DNA of 64,000 nt from Sporosarcina sp. D27 (GCF_000586555.1 NZ_AZUC01000046.1:248001-312000), one strand, 5' to 3'; shown: positions 16,395 to 25,978, counted from the first letter of the stretch. Notes: generated from the letters alone by a model not told the origin. Translations and numbers: made by a program.

Positions 16395-16955
16395 TCACTT
16401 TGTCATCCAAAGTCGCTTCACGGCTACCAACTGCTTATTTTCAAAAACCATTTTATAAGCATCTGGCATCTCGAGGTTTTTCCAAAAACTGAAGTCATAC
16501 TGTTCGTCAAAATAATTCATAATTAGTACCATGAGATTGCCATGAGTCCCGATTACGATGTTTTTACCTTCATTCAGATCGAGTACCTTTAGAGTTGCCT
16601 CGATTCCTCGTAGCTGTGCAATCTCATTGGACTCTCCCCCATTCCAGGAAAAGGTAGGATGCTGCCACACTTTACTAATTGCAAAATCAAAATCTTCAAC
16701 AGGATGATCAGACAATTTTCGTTCCACAAAACCATTGTCTATAATAACTTTTTGATCAATAAGCTTGGCAATTACCTCAACTGTTTGAACAGCCCTTTTG
16801 TATGGACTAGAAATGACAACATCAATGGATTCGTTCTTAAGCACATCGCTCATTTTGGCTGCATCAGAAAAACCTTTACTAGACAGTGGCCGACCTAATT
16901 CATCGGGGGTATAGGTTGAATGAGCATGTCGTATAAAAATAATTGTAGTTCGCAA
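16395..16955 (-). CDS. Histidine phosphatase family protein (phosphoglycerate mutase-like)
   Basis: The 186 residues start with FIRHAHST, the RHG-type catalytic motif with the phospho-acceptor histidine, and have SSPYKRAVQTVEVIA and GTHGN, which supply the second arginine and histidine of the catalytic pocket. This superfamily dephosphorylates small phospho-compounds; the substrate here is unknown. It is transcribed on its own. Confidence 0.85.
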   Translation of the reverse strand: MRTTIIFIRHAHSTYTPDELGRPLSSKGFSDAAKMSDVLKNESIDVVISSPYKRAVQTVEVIAKLIDQKVIIDNGFVERKLSDHPVEDFDFAISKVWQHPTFSWNGGESNEIAQLRGIEATLKVLDLNEGKNIVIGTHGNLMVLIMNYFDEQYDFSFWKNLEMPDAYKMVFENKQLVAVKRLWMTK

Positions 16956-17197
16956 AACCGTTCTCTCCTTTGAATAGCTACATGAACTTTTCTATCAAAT
17001 TCCAATTTAAACACATATACGTATAATCCTTTATCCAGTTTCATTTAAAAACAAATCACATAAACAGTCATGGTATAATTCTAACAACTTGAAAATTCAG
17101 CCAAAATTATCCTAATTTCAATTCTATCAGATTATTTGGATAGCACAATTGGATATTTGGTAATTTTGAGAACAACTCTTGTGAAGGGGAGGATGAA

Positions 17198-17614
17198 ATG
17201 GTTTATACAAATCGTGCAGGACTGGGAATCAGAGTGGCAGCTAGTTTTCTAGACTTTGTGATACTGGCAACAGTTATAGCTTCCCTTATTTATTTCATCA
17301 CAGGCTCATTTTCTTTAAGTTTTGCAAACGGAATTGTCTGGCAGTCAATCTATACTCTCTATTTGATGGTTATCCCTATTATCTGGAGTGGATATGTAAT
17401 TGGAAAACGCCTGTGCCACATCCAAGTGAAACGAGTGGACGAAGCTAATGTCACGTTATCCAATATGTTCAAGAGAGAAATCGTCGGTTATTATTTGATT
17501 GGCACGCTCACATTTGGTATTTCGATACTTGTCAGTGCTGGAATGATAATGTTTCGCGAAGACAAGAGAGGGATCCACGATTTTGTAGGCGGCACTTATG
17601 TTGCAAGGCACTGA
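17198..17614 (+). CDS. RDD family membrane protein
   Basis: A 138-residue protein with the RDD pattern: GIRVAASFLDFVILATVIASLIYF (arginine in helix 1, aspartate in helix 1), WSGYVIGKRLCHIQVKRVD after helix 2 and EDKRGIHDFVGGTYV at the C-terminus. Three membrane helices. RDD proteins are often linked to small-molecule or Na+/H+ stress; the specific role is unknown. AAGGGGAGG precedes the start. It is the only plus-strand gene between the HAAS gene and the OYE gene. Confidence 0.75.
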   Translation: MVYTNRAGLGIRVAASFLDFVILATVIASLIYFITGSFSLSFANGIVWQSIYTLYLMVIPIIWSGYVIGKRLCHIQVKRVDEANVTLSNMFKREIVGYYLIGTLTFGISILVSAGMIMFREDKRGIHDFVGGTYVARH

Positions 17615-17647
17615 AAGTCCGCATACTAGTCAAATTTTGAGCATAGA

Positions 17648-17683
17648 AAAAGAACTTCCCGGAATACCTCAGGAAGTTCTTTT
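17648..17683. terminator. Terminator after the RDD gene
   Basis: AAAAGAACTTCC pairs perfectly with GGAAGTTCTTTT around a twelve-base loop; the A-run and T-run make it potentially bidirectional for the convergent DUF4181 gene. Confidence 0.8.
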
Positions 17684-17747
17684 GTTAACTTTTCTGGACT
17701 ATGGTCATTTAGCAAGTTTTACATAAAATTTAATGCCTGACACAACC

Positions 17748-18167
17748 TTAGTCAAACCATCCAAAAAATTTTGTATAAAGGAGTGTAGGGACCACTATAA
17801 TAAGTAGGCTCAATTGAACAAGGGTTGGGATATACTCATTTTTGTGCTCAGCGTACTTTTTCTGCATATAGGCTCTTACTAACTCCAACACGATTGCATT
17901 GAGCAATGAATAAGAAACAAAAATGATAAAGACAGTTGTGGTCGTCTTTTCACCTGATGACATGATGATAGCCATCACTAGATAACCGAAAACTAAAATA
18001 AATCTCAGTGTCCAATCCATTTTTTGGTGTTTATCATTCACATAGTTATTCTTAAAGAAATTTACTTTTTCTAGTTTTAAATAGCGACGTAATAGGCTGT
18101 CTAGCAAATAAAACATACCCATACATAGAACAACAGCTATTATCAGTTTAACTACAAAACTATCCAT
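17748..18167 (-). CDS. DUF4181 membrane protein
   Basis: The 139 residues hold four hydrophobic segments: FVVKLIIAVVLCMGMFYLL, FILVFGYLVMAIIMS, TVFIIFVSYSLLNAIVL and LVQLSLLIIVVPTLL. The charged link VNFFKNNYVNDKHQKMDWTLRF matches the paralogue at 15395 (SILFNQYVSDKHFKIEWILRG). Function unknown; the family is common in Bacillales, often in several copies. This copy is intact. Confidence 0.7.
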   Translation of the reverse strand: MDSFVVKLIIAVVLCMGMFYLLDSLLRRYLKLEKVNFFKNNYVNDKHQKMDWTLRFILVFGYLVMAIIMSSGEKTTTTVFIIFVSYSLLNAIVLELVRAYMQKKYAEHKNEYIPTLVQLSLLIIVVPTLLYTKFFGWFD

Positions 18168-18240
18168 TTATGTTCATCCTTTAATTTTCAACTTACGATT
18201 CATTCTTAAAACCAACCTTCTAAATTCACATTTTCTATTT

Positions 18241-18444
18241 TCAGCGCATGTTTACCTGCTTGGTTTGCCTCATTCGCTGAAGCGTCAAAAGAAGCCCTGT
18301 CAATCCAGCAGTGAGTGCGGGTGCTAAGCTGAACAAGAAGAATTTCCAATTTTCCGTAGTTATTGAAAGGATAAGAAAAAATATAGGCACCCCAATTAAA
18401 CTAAACAGTGAAACGATTAGAGCTAACTTTAAGTTTTCCTTCAC
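18241..18444 (-). CDS. Small two-helix membrane protein
   Basis: A GTG at 18444 follows GGAGGAGTA and gives a 67-residue protein with two membrane helices (LALIVSLFSLIGVPIFFLIL and FFLFSLAPALTAGLTGLLLT) and a basic tail. No family recognised. Confidence 0.5.
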   Translation of the reverse strand: MKENLKLALIVSLFSLIGVPIFFLILSITTENWKFFLFSLAPALTAGLTGLLLTLQRMRQTKQVNMR

Positions 18445-18610
18445 CACTACTCCTCCCTCGGAATTATCACTTAATCCCAATTTACCATATTTAAGTCAGT
18501 GAATGAAATACATTTCATCTAAACATTCCCAGTAGTTTTATTCTTAGCTGAAATCTTTTATAAAACTCACTATTGATATCAATGAAATATCCGTATTTTC
18601 AACACTATAT

Positions 18611-19048
18611 TTAAATCATCAACATATTATTCTCATCGAACTCCCAATCAGCTCCATAGGCAACTTCCCAATAATAGCCATCTGGGTCCACAAAGTACCC
18701 TCCATAACCGCCCCATGAAAGAGTTTGGGGTTGTTTAACAACTCGCGCTCCTACGTCCTTTACCTTTTTAAATATGTCATCTACTTCAGCTGCAGATTTT
18801 CCATTATAGGCTAGCGTAAACCCTGGAAATCCTCCAGTAGAAAGGGCAGGTGGATTCTCCACGTTAATATCTTTTGCTAATTCTTCCAATGGAAACAGCT
18901 CGAGTCTAGATCCTTCATTTTTAAAGAAAACAATGACCGGCTTTTCTTCTTCGCCCACCACAGATGCTTCAAACCCAATCTTCTTATAAAAATCCAAAGA
19001 TTTTCGAATGTCTCTTACCCCTAATGCTATAAGATTTATACGATTCAT
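18611..19048 (-). CDS. VOC family protein (glyoxalase-like)
   Basis: The 145-residue protein starts MNRINLIALGVRDIRKSLDFY, has PALSTGGFPGFTLAYNGKSAAEVD in the middle and ends with YFVDPDGYYWEVAYGADWEFDE. It resembles VOC proteins that bind small molecules. The final WEVAYGADW segment with Glu is the metal ligand region. Substrate unknown; it is a single gene. Confidence 0.75.
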   Translation of the reverse strand: MNRINLIALGVRDIRKSLDFYKKIGFEASVVGEEEKPVIVFFKNEGSRLELFPLEELAKDINVENPPALSTGGFPGFTLAYNGKSAAEVDDIFKKVKDVGARVVKQPQTLSWGGYGGYFVDPDGYYWEVAYGADWEFDENNMLMI

Positions 19049-19328
19049 TTAACATCCATCTCCTTTAGGAAAAGTTCTTCACCAACTATAGAATTCGGTA
19101 GAAGGTTCCAATCTCCTTTTTCAGTCCATGAATTGCCTGCATCCCTATCCGCCAATCAATTCCTTAGCTATCACAAAATTTTGGCTAGCCCATTATGCCA
19201 CATCGACATTGCAAAAATCGGGCATGAACTAAAGATGACGGATTCTATTTTTAAAAATTGCTCAGAACTTTTATAAAAGAGTCAATAACCCTTGAATCTC
19301 AACAATTCCTCTAAATACAACACTGCCT

Positions 19329-19616
19329 TTACAACTTTACAACAACTTCCGTTCCGTCCTTATCTATTACTTCAACGATAGTTAATCCACGATACTTTTT
19401 GATTTCTCTCAATAATGCTTTAACCTCTTTTCGATCAATTGATAGGGGAATAAACGACTTTGCATGTTCATCTACATTCTTTTGGATAAAATTACTGTTT
19501 ACAAATTTCCAAAGTAAAGGCGAAGATGCAACCCAACCACCCGCATGTAAAAAGAGATACGGCAAAGGAATAGTGAATTTAACGTTCCCTTTATTTTTCA
19601 CTTTGACTTTAAACAT
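19329..19616 (-). CDS. Third protein of the DUF2089 operon, uncharacterised
   Basis: The 95 residues begin FKVKVKNKGNVKFTIPLPYLFLHAGGWVASSPLLWKF and end LTIVEVIDKDGTEVVVKL. The start is an ATG at 19616 just after the stop of the upstream gene (19621), so translation is probably coupled. The N-terminal strand FKVKVKNKGNVKFTIPLPYLFL resembles the segment LKVRVTSEEGDKVTVNLPLRLI of the preceding gene, suggesting related folds. No named family. Confidence 0.55.
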   Translation of the reverse strand: MFKVKVKNKGNVKFTIPLPYLFLHAGGWVASSPLLWKFVNSNFIQKNVDEHAKSFIPLSIDRKEVKALLREIKKYRGLTIVEVIDKDGTEVVVKL

Positions 19617-19620
19617 GGAA

Positions 19621-20016
19621 TCACTCAATAACAATGGAGACTTTGTCGCCATTTTGACTTTCGACATCGACAATTTGACCTGACAATTCTTCTTCAATCG
19701 CTTTTAAAATCATGTCCACATCAAGAACATCGATATCTTTTACGTACTTTGCGGATTCAGGTATTGCAGAAGCAATGTTAAGTCCTGTTTTTAACGCAAC
19801 TTTGATGAGTCGCAATGGTAGGTTTACAGTCACCTTATCGCCTTCTTCTGATGTGACGCGAACTTTCAACATTTTATCCAAGTAGTTTGATCCTTTAACC
19901 GTATCTGTTGTCGAATCTTTTTCCTTTAATGCTTGAATGAGTTCACTCGCATCCTCGGTATTAAGCTTTCCCTCTTGAACCATATTTAGTACCTTTGCAA
20001 TTTCTTCATTCATCAT
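19621..20016 (-). CDS. SHOCT-like N-terminal/DUF4097-type companion of DUF2089
   Basis: The first 30 residues (NEEIAKVLNMVQEGKLNTEDASELIQAL) match the short SHOCT-like helical motif of LiaX/YvlB-type proteins. The rest is a repeating beta pattern, LKVRVTSEEGDKVTVNLPLRLIKVAL and VDVESQNGDKVSIVIE. Together with DUF2089 upstream this is a small, conserved operon type. Function unknown; a link to envelope stress is a guess from the domain kinship with LiaX. Confidence 0.65.
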   Translation of the reverse strand: MMNEEIAKVLNMVQEGKLNTEDASELIQALKEKDSTTDTVKGSNYLDKMLKVRVTSEEGDKVTVNLPLRLIKVALKTGLNIASAIPESAKYVKDIDVLDVDMILKAIEEELSGQIVDVESQNGDKVSIVIE

Positions 20017-20029
20017 CCATTACCTCCCT

Positions 20030-20392
20030 TTAATTTTTCTTTATTGTCTTTAATGCTTCATCAAGAGAGATTTCACCTTTATCAAGCATATCGATTACGT
20101 TCTTATCATCTAGATCGCTTTTCTTGTCAGCAAACCCAAGAGCAGAAACAACTTCGTTTAACTTTCCTCTTACAGTTGGATAAGAAACTCCTAATTCTTT
20201 TTCCACTTCTTTTATATTCCCGCGGCTTTTAAGGAAAACTTCGATAAAATATAGCTGTTCTTGACTAAGTGTTGCAAACTTGGATAATTCAAATTCGTTT
20301 TCAATTGTTGTATGGCAATGCGTACACTGTAACTTTGTAATCTTTAACACTTCGTTGCAAACAGGGCAATTCGTGATAATTTGGTAACCCAT
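20030..20392 (-). CDS. DUF2089 family protein (zinc-ribbon plus HTH)
   Basis: The start at 20392 follows AGGGGATG. The N-terminus has C-x-x-C and C-x-x-C (CPVCNEVL, CTHCHT), a zinc ribbon; the middle (LSQEQLYFIEVFLKSRGNIKEVEKELGVSYPTVRGKLNEVV) is a helix-turn-helix as in DUF2089; the end (DMLDKGEISLDEALKTIKK) is SHOCT-like. The order of genes downstream shares the SHOCT motif, so the proteins may interact. DNA binding is inferred. Confidence 0.75.
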   Translation of the reverse strand: MGYQIITNCPVCNEVLKITKLQCTHCHTTIENEFELSKFATLSQEQLYFIEVFLKSRGNIKEVEKELGVSYPTVRGKLNEVVSALGFADKKSDLDDKNVIDMLDKGEISLDEALKTIKKN

Positions 20393-20449
20393 ATATTCAT
20401 CCCCTAACTTTATTAACATGATATCACACATATTCAACTTATAGAACAA

Positions 20450-20750
20450 TCTTTATTGATTTATTTAACAACCAAATTAATATTATTAATTAACAGTAGA
20501 AATGTTTGCCCCTACTTATACACTCCCTTTTTCACATCCCTATCTACGTAATCCAATAATTCTATTGTTTACACAGTGTACCAATTTTCATATATAACAA
20601 AAAAGCTTCCACTCCCTAAATAGAAGAGACGGAAACTCCTTGATAGCAACTAGATAGCCAATAAAATCTACTCACTCATCCGTGATAACAGCCAAAAACG
20701 TAAACGTACAATTTGTTCATTAACAGCGTCCTATAATCTAATAATTAAAA
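20450..20750. other. Non-coding spacer, nothing recognised
   Basis: About 300 AT-rich bases between the DUF2089 operon and a lipoprotein gene. I see only a weak inverted pair around AAGCTTCC and GGAAACT and no promoter or ORF I would support. Confidence 0.4.
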
Positions 20751-21095
20751 TTATTTCCCACCATATTTCCCAGTTCTAATTGCCTTTCTATATCTTCCAT
20801 CGCCTTCTTTAATAGCTATCGCTTCATCAGTATGAATACCCTTTATTGAGTAGTACTCAGTTCCCTTTTTGTACTTATTTGAAAAGTTCCCAGAGTAAGA
20901 TCCTTCCATATTCGAATCCTTAGTAACATGACCAATCTCTTTCTTTATTTCACTAACATACTCTTCAGTTGTCTCATACATATAGCTATCCCAAACAACA
21001 AAAGTTGTATTCCAGTCTGCACTTGAAGAAGAACATCCTATAATAAACAGCATAGAGAAAATAAATATAGTAAAAAAAGATTGTTTTATATTCAT
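20751..21095 (-). CDS. Putative lipoprotein
   Basis: A 114-residue protein with a signal peptide (KQSFFTIFIFSMLFIIGC) and a lipobox ending in Cys21 (FIIGC-S). The mature part, SSSSADWNTTFVVWDSYMYE, and the downstream basic stretch carry no known domain. Membrane anchoring outside the cell is expected; function unknown. Confidence 0.7.
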   Translation of the reverse strand: MNIKQSFFTIFIFSMLFIIGCSSSSADWNTTFVVWDSYMYETTEEYVSEIKKEIGHVTKDSNMEGSYSGNFSNKYKKGTEYYSIKGIHTDEAIAIKEGDGRYRKAIRTGKYGGK

Positions 21096-21209
21096 ATTTC
21101 TCCCCCAGTCTATTTTGAAATTAAAACATTTATCATTGGGTGAATGTCCCTTATTATTATCAATTGCAATTCCTGATCATGGAATTGCACCCTAATAAGA
21201 AGTAGCTGT

Positions 21210-21632
21210 TTAACAATAAAACTCCATATGTGGTTTATCCTTCTTATAATAATCTATTCTATCCTGCAAAGTGCCAGTATGAAATTCAAATTTATGCCCG
21301 TCAGGATCAGTGAAATAAATAGATTTTTTGTCCCTTTCATCTCTGGAACGCCCCGTTAAAATATTCACCTCTAATTTCTCTAACTTGTTATATAGGCTAT
21401 CAAACTCTTTCTTTTCAACTGAAAAAGCAACATGTGTGTATGATTGACTTATTTCATTTCGTGGAATGTTCACTTCCAAATTCAGAGCAAGCCACATTCC
21501 ATTCAAATCAAAATAAGCAGTATTTCTCCCTTTAACAAGTAATTTAGCACCGAATATATCTTGATAGAACTTTATGGAGTTATCTAAATCAGAGACGGAA
21601 AATAAAAAATGGTTTAACCCCTTAACAAACAA
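21210..21632 (-). CDS. fosB: Fosfomycin resistance metallothiol transferase FosB
   Basis: The 140 residues match FosB throughout: [14 protein letters not shown] with His8, SYTHVAFSV with His67, and [14 protein letters not shown] with Glu116, the three metal ligands (H7/H66/E115 in standard numbering), then [16 protein letters not shown]. It opens the epoxide of fosfomycin with bacillithiol or cysteine, inactivating it. The start is a TTG at 21632 with GAGGTG six bases upstream; alternatives (TTG, GTG) lie 3 and 9 bases earlier. It is a lone chromosomal gene with no neighbouring mobile sequence. Confidence 0.9.
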   Translation of the reverse strand: MFVKGLNHFLFSVSDLDNSIKFYQDIFGAKLLVKGRNTAYFDLNGMWLALNLEVNIPRNEISQSYTHVAFSVEKKEFDSLYNKLEKLEVNILTGRSRDERDKKSIYFTDPDGHKFEFHTGTLQDRIDYYKKDKPHMEFYC

Positions 21633-21736
21633 CAATATCACCTCAAAATGGTTAAAGTAATTACTCGAAACAAGAGCCTAATGAAGCATTGCGCTCCTTC
21701 CAAAATCGCACCCAGTTGTTTAACTGTATGACTATG

Positions 21737-22084
21737 TTACACATCATTTTCTAAAGTCGATTGTATAGATTCATTTTTCACCTGCAAAATGTACTCCTTT
21801 AAGACGTGCTTCTTTCCACCATTCATTTCATACCAGTCTTTAACACGCTCAACGTGAGCCATGTCGCTTCTCACCTTATCTTCAATTTCTAAATAATCCT
21901 CGTAACTGTCATACTCCCATATAGCAAAAATCTCGACAGTGTCGTTGTCATGGTTCTTCATCCAACGACCTAATAAACGTGAACCGTATTTCTGTTGGGT
22001 AGGTAAGTTAGTTTTGTTAAAATGCGCATTAAAATTTTCGACAAAATCATTTTTTACAATGTAGAATTTTCTTCTATAAAACAC
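21737..22084 (-). CDS. NIPSNAP family protein
   Basis: The 115-residue sequence has the dimeric alpha-beta barrel style of NIPSNAP: MFYRRKFYIVKNDFVENFNAHFNKTNLPTQQKYG followed by LLGRWMKNHDNDTVEIFAIWEYDSYEDYLEIE. Function is not known in bacteria. ATG start. It lies between fosB and a membrane protein gene without close spacing. Confidence 0.7.
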   Translation of the reverse strand: MFYRRKFYIVKNDFVENFNAHFNKTNLPTQQKYGSRLLGRWMKNHDNDTVEIFAIWEYDSYEDYLEIEDKVRSDMAHVERVKDWYEMNGGKKHVLKEYILQVKNESIQSTLENDV

Positions 22085-22223
22085 AAAATCACTCCCCTAA
22101 TTTAGAAATTATTATAATACTGTTTTCACCAATAAACATTTCTACAATAAAATAGCTAGATTGAAGTGAAGCAGTTACGCAAAAACCGTACCAAAGTTTA
22201 GGAATAAAATAAAAACTACTTAG

Positions 22224-22553
22224 TTATGGTTGTTGAAACCCTACTGTCCCTATAAGAAATACGATAAGATAAAAGACCGTCGCTAAGATGTTAGTAAATA
22301 ATAAGACCCCTCTAACTCCTCCTTTAATCCCAAACCACCCAAAAATGATTCCTAGAATACCAAAAACAAATGGAAAAAATAAGCTTATATTTATAAAAAT
22401 CGTAAAAAGGCGATCACTCCACAATGGTGTCAGTATCAATATCAAAATCCCCCCTGATAATACAGAAAATATTTTCGCAGAGGTTTGAGAATCACTCTTT
22501 ACTATGAAGTAATAAATAAAAATAGCATATAACAACAAAAGAACCCAAATCAC
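22224..22553 (-). CDS. Small membrane protein
   Basis: The 109 residues contain three or four hydrophobic helices (VLLLLYAIFIYYFIV, IFSVLSGGILILILT, ISLFFPFVFGILGIIFGWFG, ILATVFYLIVFLIGTVG). The GIIFGWFGIKGG motif is like that of DUF4190-type small membrane proteins, but I do not assign a family. No operon partner. Confidence 0.5.
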   Translation of the reverse strand: MIWVLLLLYAIFIYYFIVKSDSQTSAKIFSVLSGGILILILTPLWSDRLFTIFINISLFFPFVFGILGIIFGWFGIKGGVRGVLLFTNILATVFYLIVFLIGTVGFQQP

Positions 22554-22737
22554 ATTTTCTTCTCCTAACTTTGTTTAATCTATTTTTGGACACCCATGAT
22601 TCTAAGCTTTTAGATGATCTTTTCTAAATTGTAGTGACCTGTTTCAACCTCATATTTAATCAATTATTAAATTGATGAATTGGACCGATTAAATCGCAAC
22701 TAGTATACAGGACCGTATCTTTTTTGAAATAGTAAAA

Positions 22738-23076
22738 CTACCCGACATATTGAAGGACTAATTGATACAATGCTATGCACAGTCCTAATATACTCGCCTT
22801 CACTTTAGATGGATGGTACCTTTTACTACCATTCAAATATACTAAAACAACTATAAACCCCAGAGGAATCCACAGCTCAAAAACACCATTTATTGTACTT
22901 TGAGAATAGATCGGGGCAATGAAAGTGCTAACTAGAAAATACAAGAAAACCGTAAAACGTCGTGTTTCTAACTGCTTACTCCACCTTACTAAAAGGGTAA
23001 TAACTACAATTCCGATAATTGTAATATGTAAGGATGGTAGAACAATAGAAAAACCGTTTGCTAACTCGAATTCCAT
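22738..23076 (-). CDS. Small membrane protein
   Basis: The 112 residues have four hydrophobic helices (SLHITIIGIVVITLLV, TVFLYFLVSTFIAPIY, LWIPLGFIVVLVYL, ILGLCIALYQLVLQ) and a basic connector. No known motif. Upstream is AGAGGAGGGATTAG, a good ribosome-binding site. Confidence 0.5.
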   Translation of the reverse strand: MEFELANGFSIVLPSLHITIIGIVVITLLVRWSKQLETRRFTVFLYFLVSTFIAPIYSQSTINGVFELWIPLGFIVVLVYLNGSKRYHPSKVKASILGLCIALYQLVLQYVG

Positions 23077-23298
23077 TAATTCTAATCCCTCCTCTGTACC
23101 ATTACAATAAAACAGACTATATATTCAGTTTATTTTACCAGTAAAAGTCATTGAAAACCACTAAAGTTTCCATCTTAGCAATTTTATTTTGCCGATTCAA
23201 GCACAGCTGTTATCTAACCACTGCGCTCCATAACAGAAAATTTCTCTTCCTTTTGATCAATCAATAATAGTTCACGCACAACCACTCTATAATAAATA

Positions 23299-23329
23299 AA
23301 CCTCACACATTCATCGAATGTGTGAGGTT
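23299..23329 (-). terminator. Terminator of the catalase gene
   Basis: AACCTCACACATTC and GAATGTGTGAGGTT pair perfectly over 14 bases with a 3-base loop, directly after the catalase stop; on the minus strand TTTATTTATT follows. Confidence 0.85.
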
Positions 23330-23344
23330 GCTTAGTTTCGGTAT

Positions 23345-24991
23345 TTAATATGGATCTGCTTCATTGCCTTTTTCTACTGCATCCTCAACCGCCTCTTTTG
23401 ACTCAGGAGTTCCTTGTCCAAATTTTGTCTTCCCTGAATCCCGACCCGGAATCTCGGCTCCAGCCATTGTTTCTTTCATTTCTCTTACCTTATTTTCTAT
23501 TCCTTCTTGGACGAGACGGCCATATTCTTCATCTGCTTCGGTGAAGTGTTTAATCATAGCTTCTTGAATACGGGAATCACATACCGAGAGTGCCGCTGAA
23601 AGATTGTTTATCAATTCTTCCCGCTCCCAATCATCGAACTGACGGAATGTTGCACCTGCTTGGCCATAATTATTGGGACGATCAATCGGTGCACTCATAG
23701 CAGCTGCATTATACATAGGTCGATGTGGAGGTCGGGCTTCCTCTTGGGCTTCCTCATATCCTCCAAGCATGGATGGTTCATAATTGATATGTGGATTTTC
23801 ACCTGACTCACGGGAATCCCGAATATCCATCTGCCCCCGTTGCTGATTGGTGCGGACAGCCGCTTTAGGTGCATTGACAGGAAGCTGCAAATAATTGGTG
23901 CCTACTCTATGACGCTGCGTATCCGAATAGGAGAACGTGCGACCTTGTAGCATTTTGTCATCCGAGAAGTCCATACCATCCACGAGCACTCCTGTACCGA
24001 ATGCAGCTTGCTCAATGTCCATATGGAAATCCTCCGGGTTGCGATCCAGTACCATACGCCCGACCGCCAACCAATGAAACTGCTCTTCCGGCCAGAGCTT
24101 CGTATCGTCAAGTGGATCGAAATCCAGCTCCGGATGGTATCCGTCTTCCATGATCTGCACAAATAATTCCCATTCCGGATAGTCTCCACGCTCTATCGCT
24201 TCATACAAATCCTGTGTAGCATGTCCTACATTCTTCCCTTGAATGGCATCTGCATCATCCTGTGTTAGATTACGGATGCCTTGTTTCGGTTCCCAATGAT
24301 ATTTTACCAGCACCGCTTCCCCTTTTTCGTTCACCCACTTATACGTATTTACACCAGAGCCCTGCATGTGACGATAAGTCGCCGGGATGCCCCACGGCGA
24401 GAACAGGAACGTGATCATATGGATAGATTCCGGGGAACGGGACACGAAGTCAAACATCCGTTGCGGATGAGGGACATTAGAAACAGGGTCAGCTTTGAAT
24501 GCATGAATCATATCTGGAAACTTCATGGCATCACGTATAAAAAAGATTTTTAAATTATTGCCGACCAAATCCCAGTTTCCATCTTCGGTATACATCTTCA
24601 CGGCAAACCCCCTCGGATCCCGTGCAGTTTCAGGAGAGTCCTTTGCCCCTGCGACAGTAGAAAACCGAACCAAAAGTGGTGTTCGTTTCCCTTCACCTGA
24701 AAACACTTTGGCACGGGTATACTTTTCCACTGGCTCAACTCCCGCCTTGCCATAAGTTTCAAAATATCCAAATGCACCAGAGCCCCTTGCATGAACGACA
24801 CGTTCAGGAATTTCTTCACGATCAAAGTGAGAGATTTTTTCTATGAAATGATAATTCTCAAGTGTTGCAGGACCACGGTCTCCAATGGTCCGGATGTTCT
24901 GATTATCTTTCACAGGATGCCCTTGGCGCGTAGTAAGCGTCTCCCGCTTCAACTCTTTTTGATACTTCTTGGTTTTATCCTTTTTCAACAA
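23345..24991 (-). CDS. katX: Monofunctional haem catalase, KatX-like
   Basis: The 548-residue protein has the full catalase sequence: VVHARG with catalytic His67, [14 protein letters not shown] with Asn145, and [14 protein letters not shown] with proximal haem ligand Tyr355. Its C-terminal extension of about 150 residues and the N-terminal [22 protein letters not shown] match long KatX-type catalases of Bacillus (about 547 residues), which protect germinating spores from peroxide. The symbol is tentative as other long catalases share this layout. TTG start with GGAGG upstream. No PerR or sigma-F box could be confirmed. Confidence 0.85.
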   Translation of the reverse strand: MLKKDKTKKYQKELKRETLTTRQGHPVKDNQNIRTIGDRGPATLENYHFIEKISHFDREEIPERVVHARGSGAFGYFETYGKAGVEPVEKYTRAKVFSGEGKRTPLLVRFSTVAGAKDSPETARDPRGFAVKMYTEDGNWDLVGNNLKIFFIRDAMKFPDMIHAFKADPVSNVPHPQRMFDFVSRSPESIHMITFLFSPWGIPATYRHMQGSGVNTYKWVNEKGEAVLVKYHWEPKQGIRNLTQDDADAIQGKNVGHATQDLYEAIERGDYPEWELFVQIMEDGYHPELDFDPLDDTKLWPEEQFHWLAVGRMVLDRNPEDFHMDIEQAAFGTGVLVDGMDFSDDKMLQGRTFSYSDTQRHRVGTNYLQLPVNAPKAAVRTNQQRGQMDIRDSRESGENPHINYEPSMLGGYEEAQEEARPPHRPMYNAAAMSAPIDRPNNYGQAGATFRQFDDWEREELINNLSAALSVCDSRIQEAMIKHFTEADEEYGRLVQEGIENKVREMKETMAGAEIPGRDSGKTKFGQGTPESKEAVEDAVEKGNEADPY

Positions 24992-25060
24992 AATTCCTCC
25001 TCAACCTATGCTTTCAGAAAAGTGATGAATGAACTTTTTACTAATTTAGTTCCAGTTCAC

Positions 25061-25258
25061 TTATTGAGACAGCTTAACCATAAAAAGTTCAGAAGAAACC
25101 CATTTTTTGAATGTGGCTCTGTTAGTCCAAATACAAAATGTATCTCGTACAATCTCATCACGAAGTTCCTTCATCTCTGGAATTAATTCCAAGCGTGCGT
25201 GCATGTTGCTCATTTCCTTTTTGGTACGCAGATGAATCGATATATCGGCCAGGTCTTG
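25061..25258 (-). other. Possible gene remnant
   Basis: The minus strand is open for 66 codons ([16 protein letters not shown], then [20 protein letters not shown]) ending KLSQ at 25061. The composition is protein-like and an ATG lies at 25213, but its ribosome-binding site overlaps the start and no family is recognised. This may be the tail of a decayed gene upstream of the catalase. Confidence 0.25.
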
Positions 25259-25374
25259 TTACAAGAATTTTATATGTGGAAGGAAATTACGATTCAGATA
25301 ATGAAGATCATGCGATTAGGGTCATTTGATTACAAAATATTATGCTATTATTAATATATCGAGAGAGTAACGAG

Positions 25375-25518
25375 ATGTTGAAATGGGATGATTTATGTAG
25401 GGATAGATATCGGTGTTCAATCGAACACATTATCGCTGACTCATCAAATCCCCAGTTATTATTGGTGCAGAATTATATTGAACGAGGCGACTACACGACG
25501 AAAACTCTCTATAAGTAA
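25375..25518 (+). other. Possible 47-residue ORF
   Basis: An ATG at 25375 opens MLKWDDLCRDRYRCSIEHII and ends GDYTTKTLYK at 25518. The residues look like a genuine protein, but upstream is only GAGAGAGTAACGAG and I know no homologue. The same stretch has a second overlapping ORF (see rejected items). Uncertain. Confidence 0.25.
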
Positions 25519-25724
25519 ATAACTAGCCAATATTATTTTTAGCTTTCTTGTCCGGAAATACTTCTTTGCCATGGGTATTTTATTATTTGGAAACGGATGA
25601 AACAAAGGCAGGTCCGCAATATGTGTTTAAAATTAGTTAAAAATGCAAAGTACTAAACAGCACCTATTCCAGCAATCTAGTAAAAGTACTACATCTAAAC
25701 TAAATCATGGATAAGGAGGACAAA

Positions 25725-25844
25725 ATGAAAAAACCTACTATACTTCTTGTAACGAAAACCAGTAAAGTAAGTAAAACATTTGAAGAAAATCTCAGAATGT
25801 TTTTTAGTTCAAAATTGATTAAAAAAACAAATTCACACCGTTAA
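25725..25844 (+). CDS. 39-residue ORF, possibly a truncated regulator N-terminus
   Basis: AAGGAGG five bases before the ATG gives a textbook start, followed by MKKPTILLVTKTSKVSKTFE and ENLRMFFSSKLIKKTNSHR then stop. The first 27 residues look like the opening of a response-regulator-like or sigma-54-activator receiver domain (a short beta strand, ILLVT), and the rest of the domain is missing. This may be a degenerate fragment; a functional small peptide is the alternative. Confidence 0.4.
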   Translation: MKKPTILLVTKTSKVSKTFEENLRMFFSSKLIKKTNSHR

Positions 25845-25978
25845 AAAGTAAACACTCCTTTTTAGTAGTTAGGAACTGAAAGCCTTTTTCATCAACAAAC
25901 ATCACCTTAACCATCTATTATCATATCTTTAACTATTTATTCAAAAAAAGCCGTGATGTAAATCCACAGCTTGTTTTC

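Noticed and set aside
24281-24553. 90-codon ORF on the plus strand inside the catalase gene
   Set aside because: Shadow of the catalase gene without ribosome-binding site or homology.
25388-25519. Overlapping ORF beginning MIYVGIDIG, resembling an IS110 transposase start
   Set aside because: Only nine residues fit; the rest does not, no inverted repeats or further transposase sequence are present, and the alternative frame is equally protein-like.
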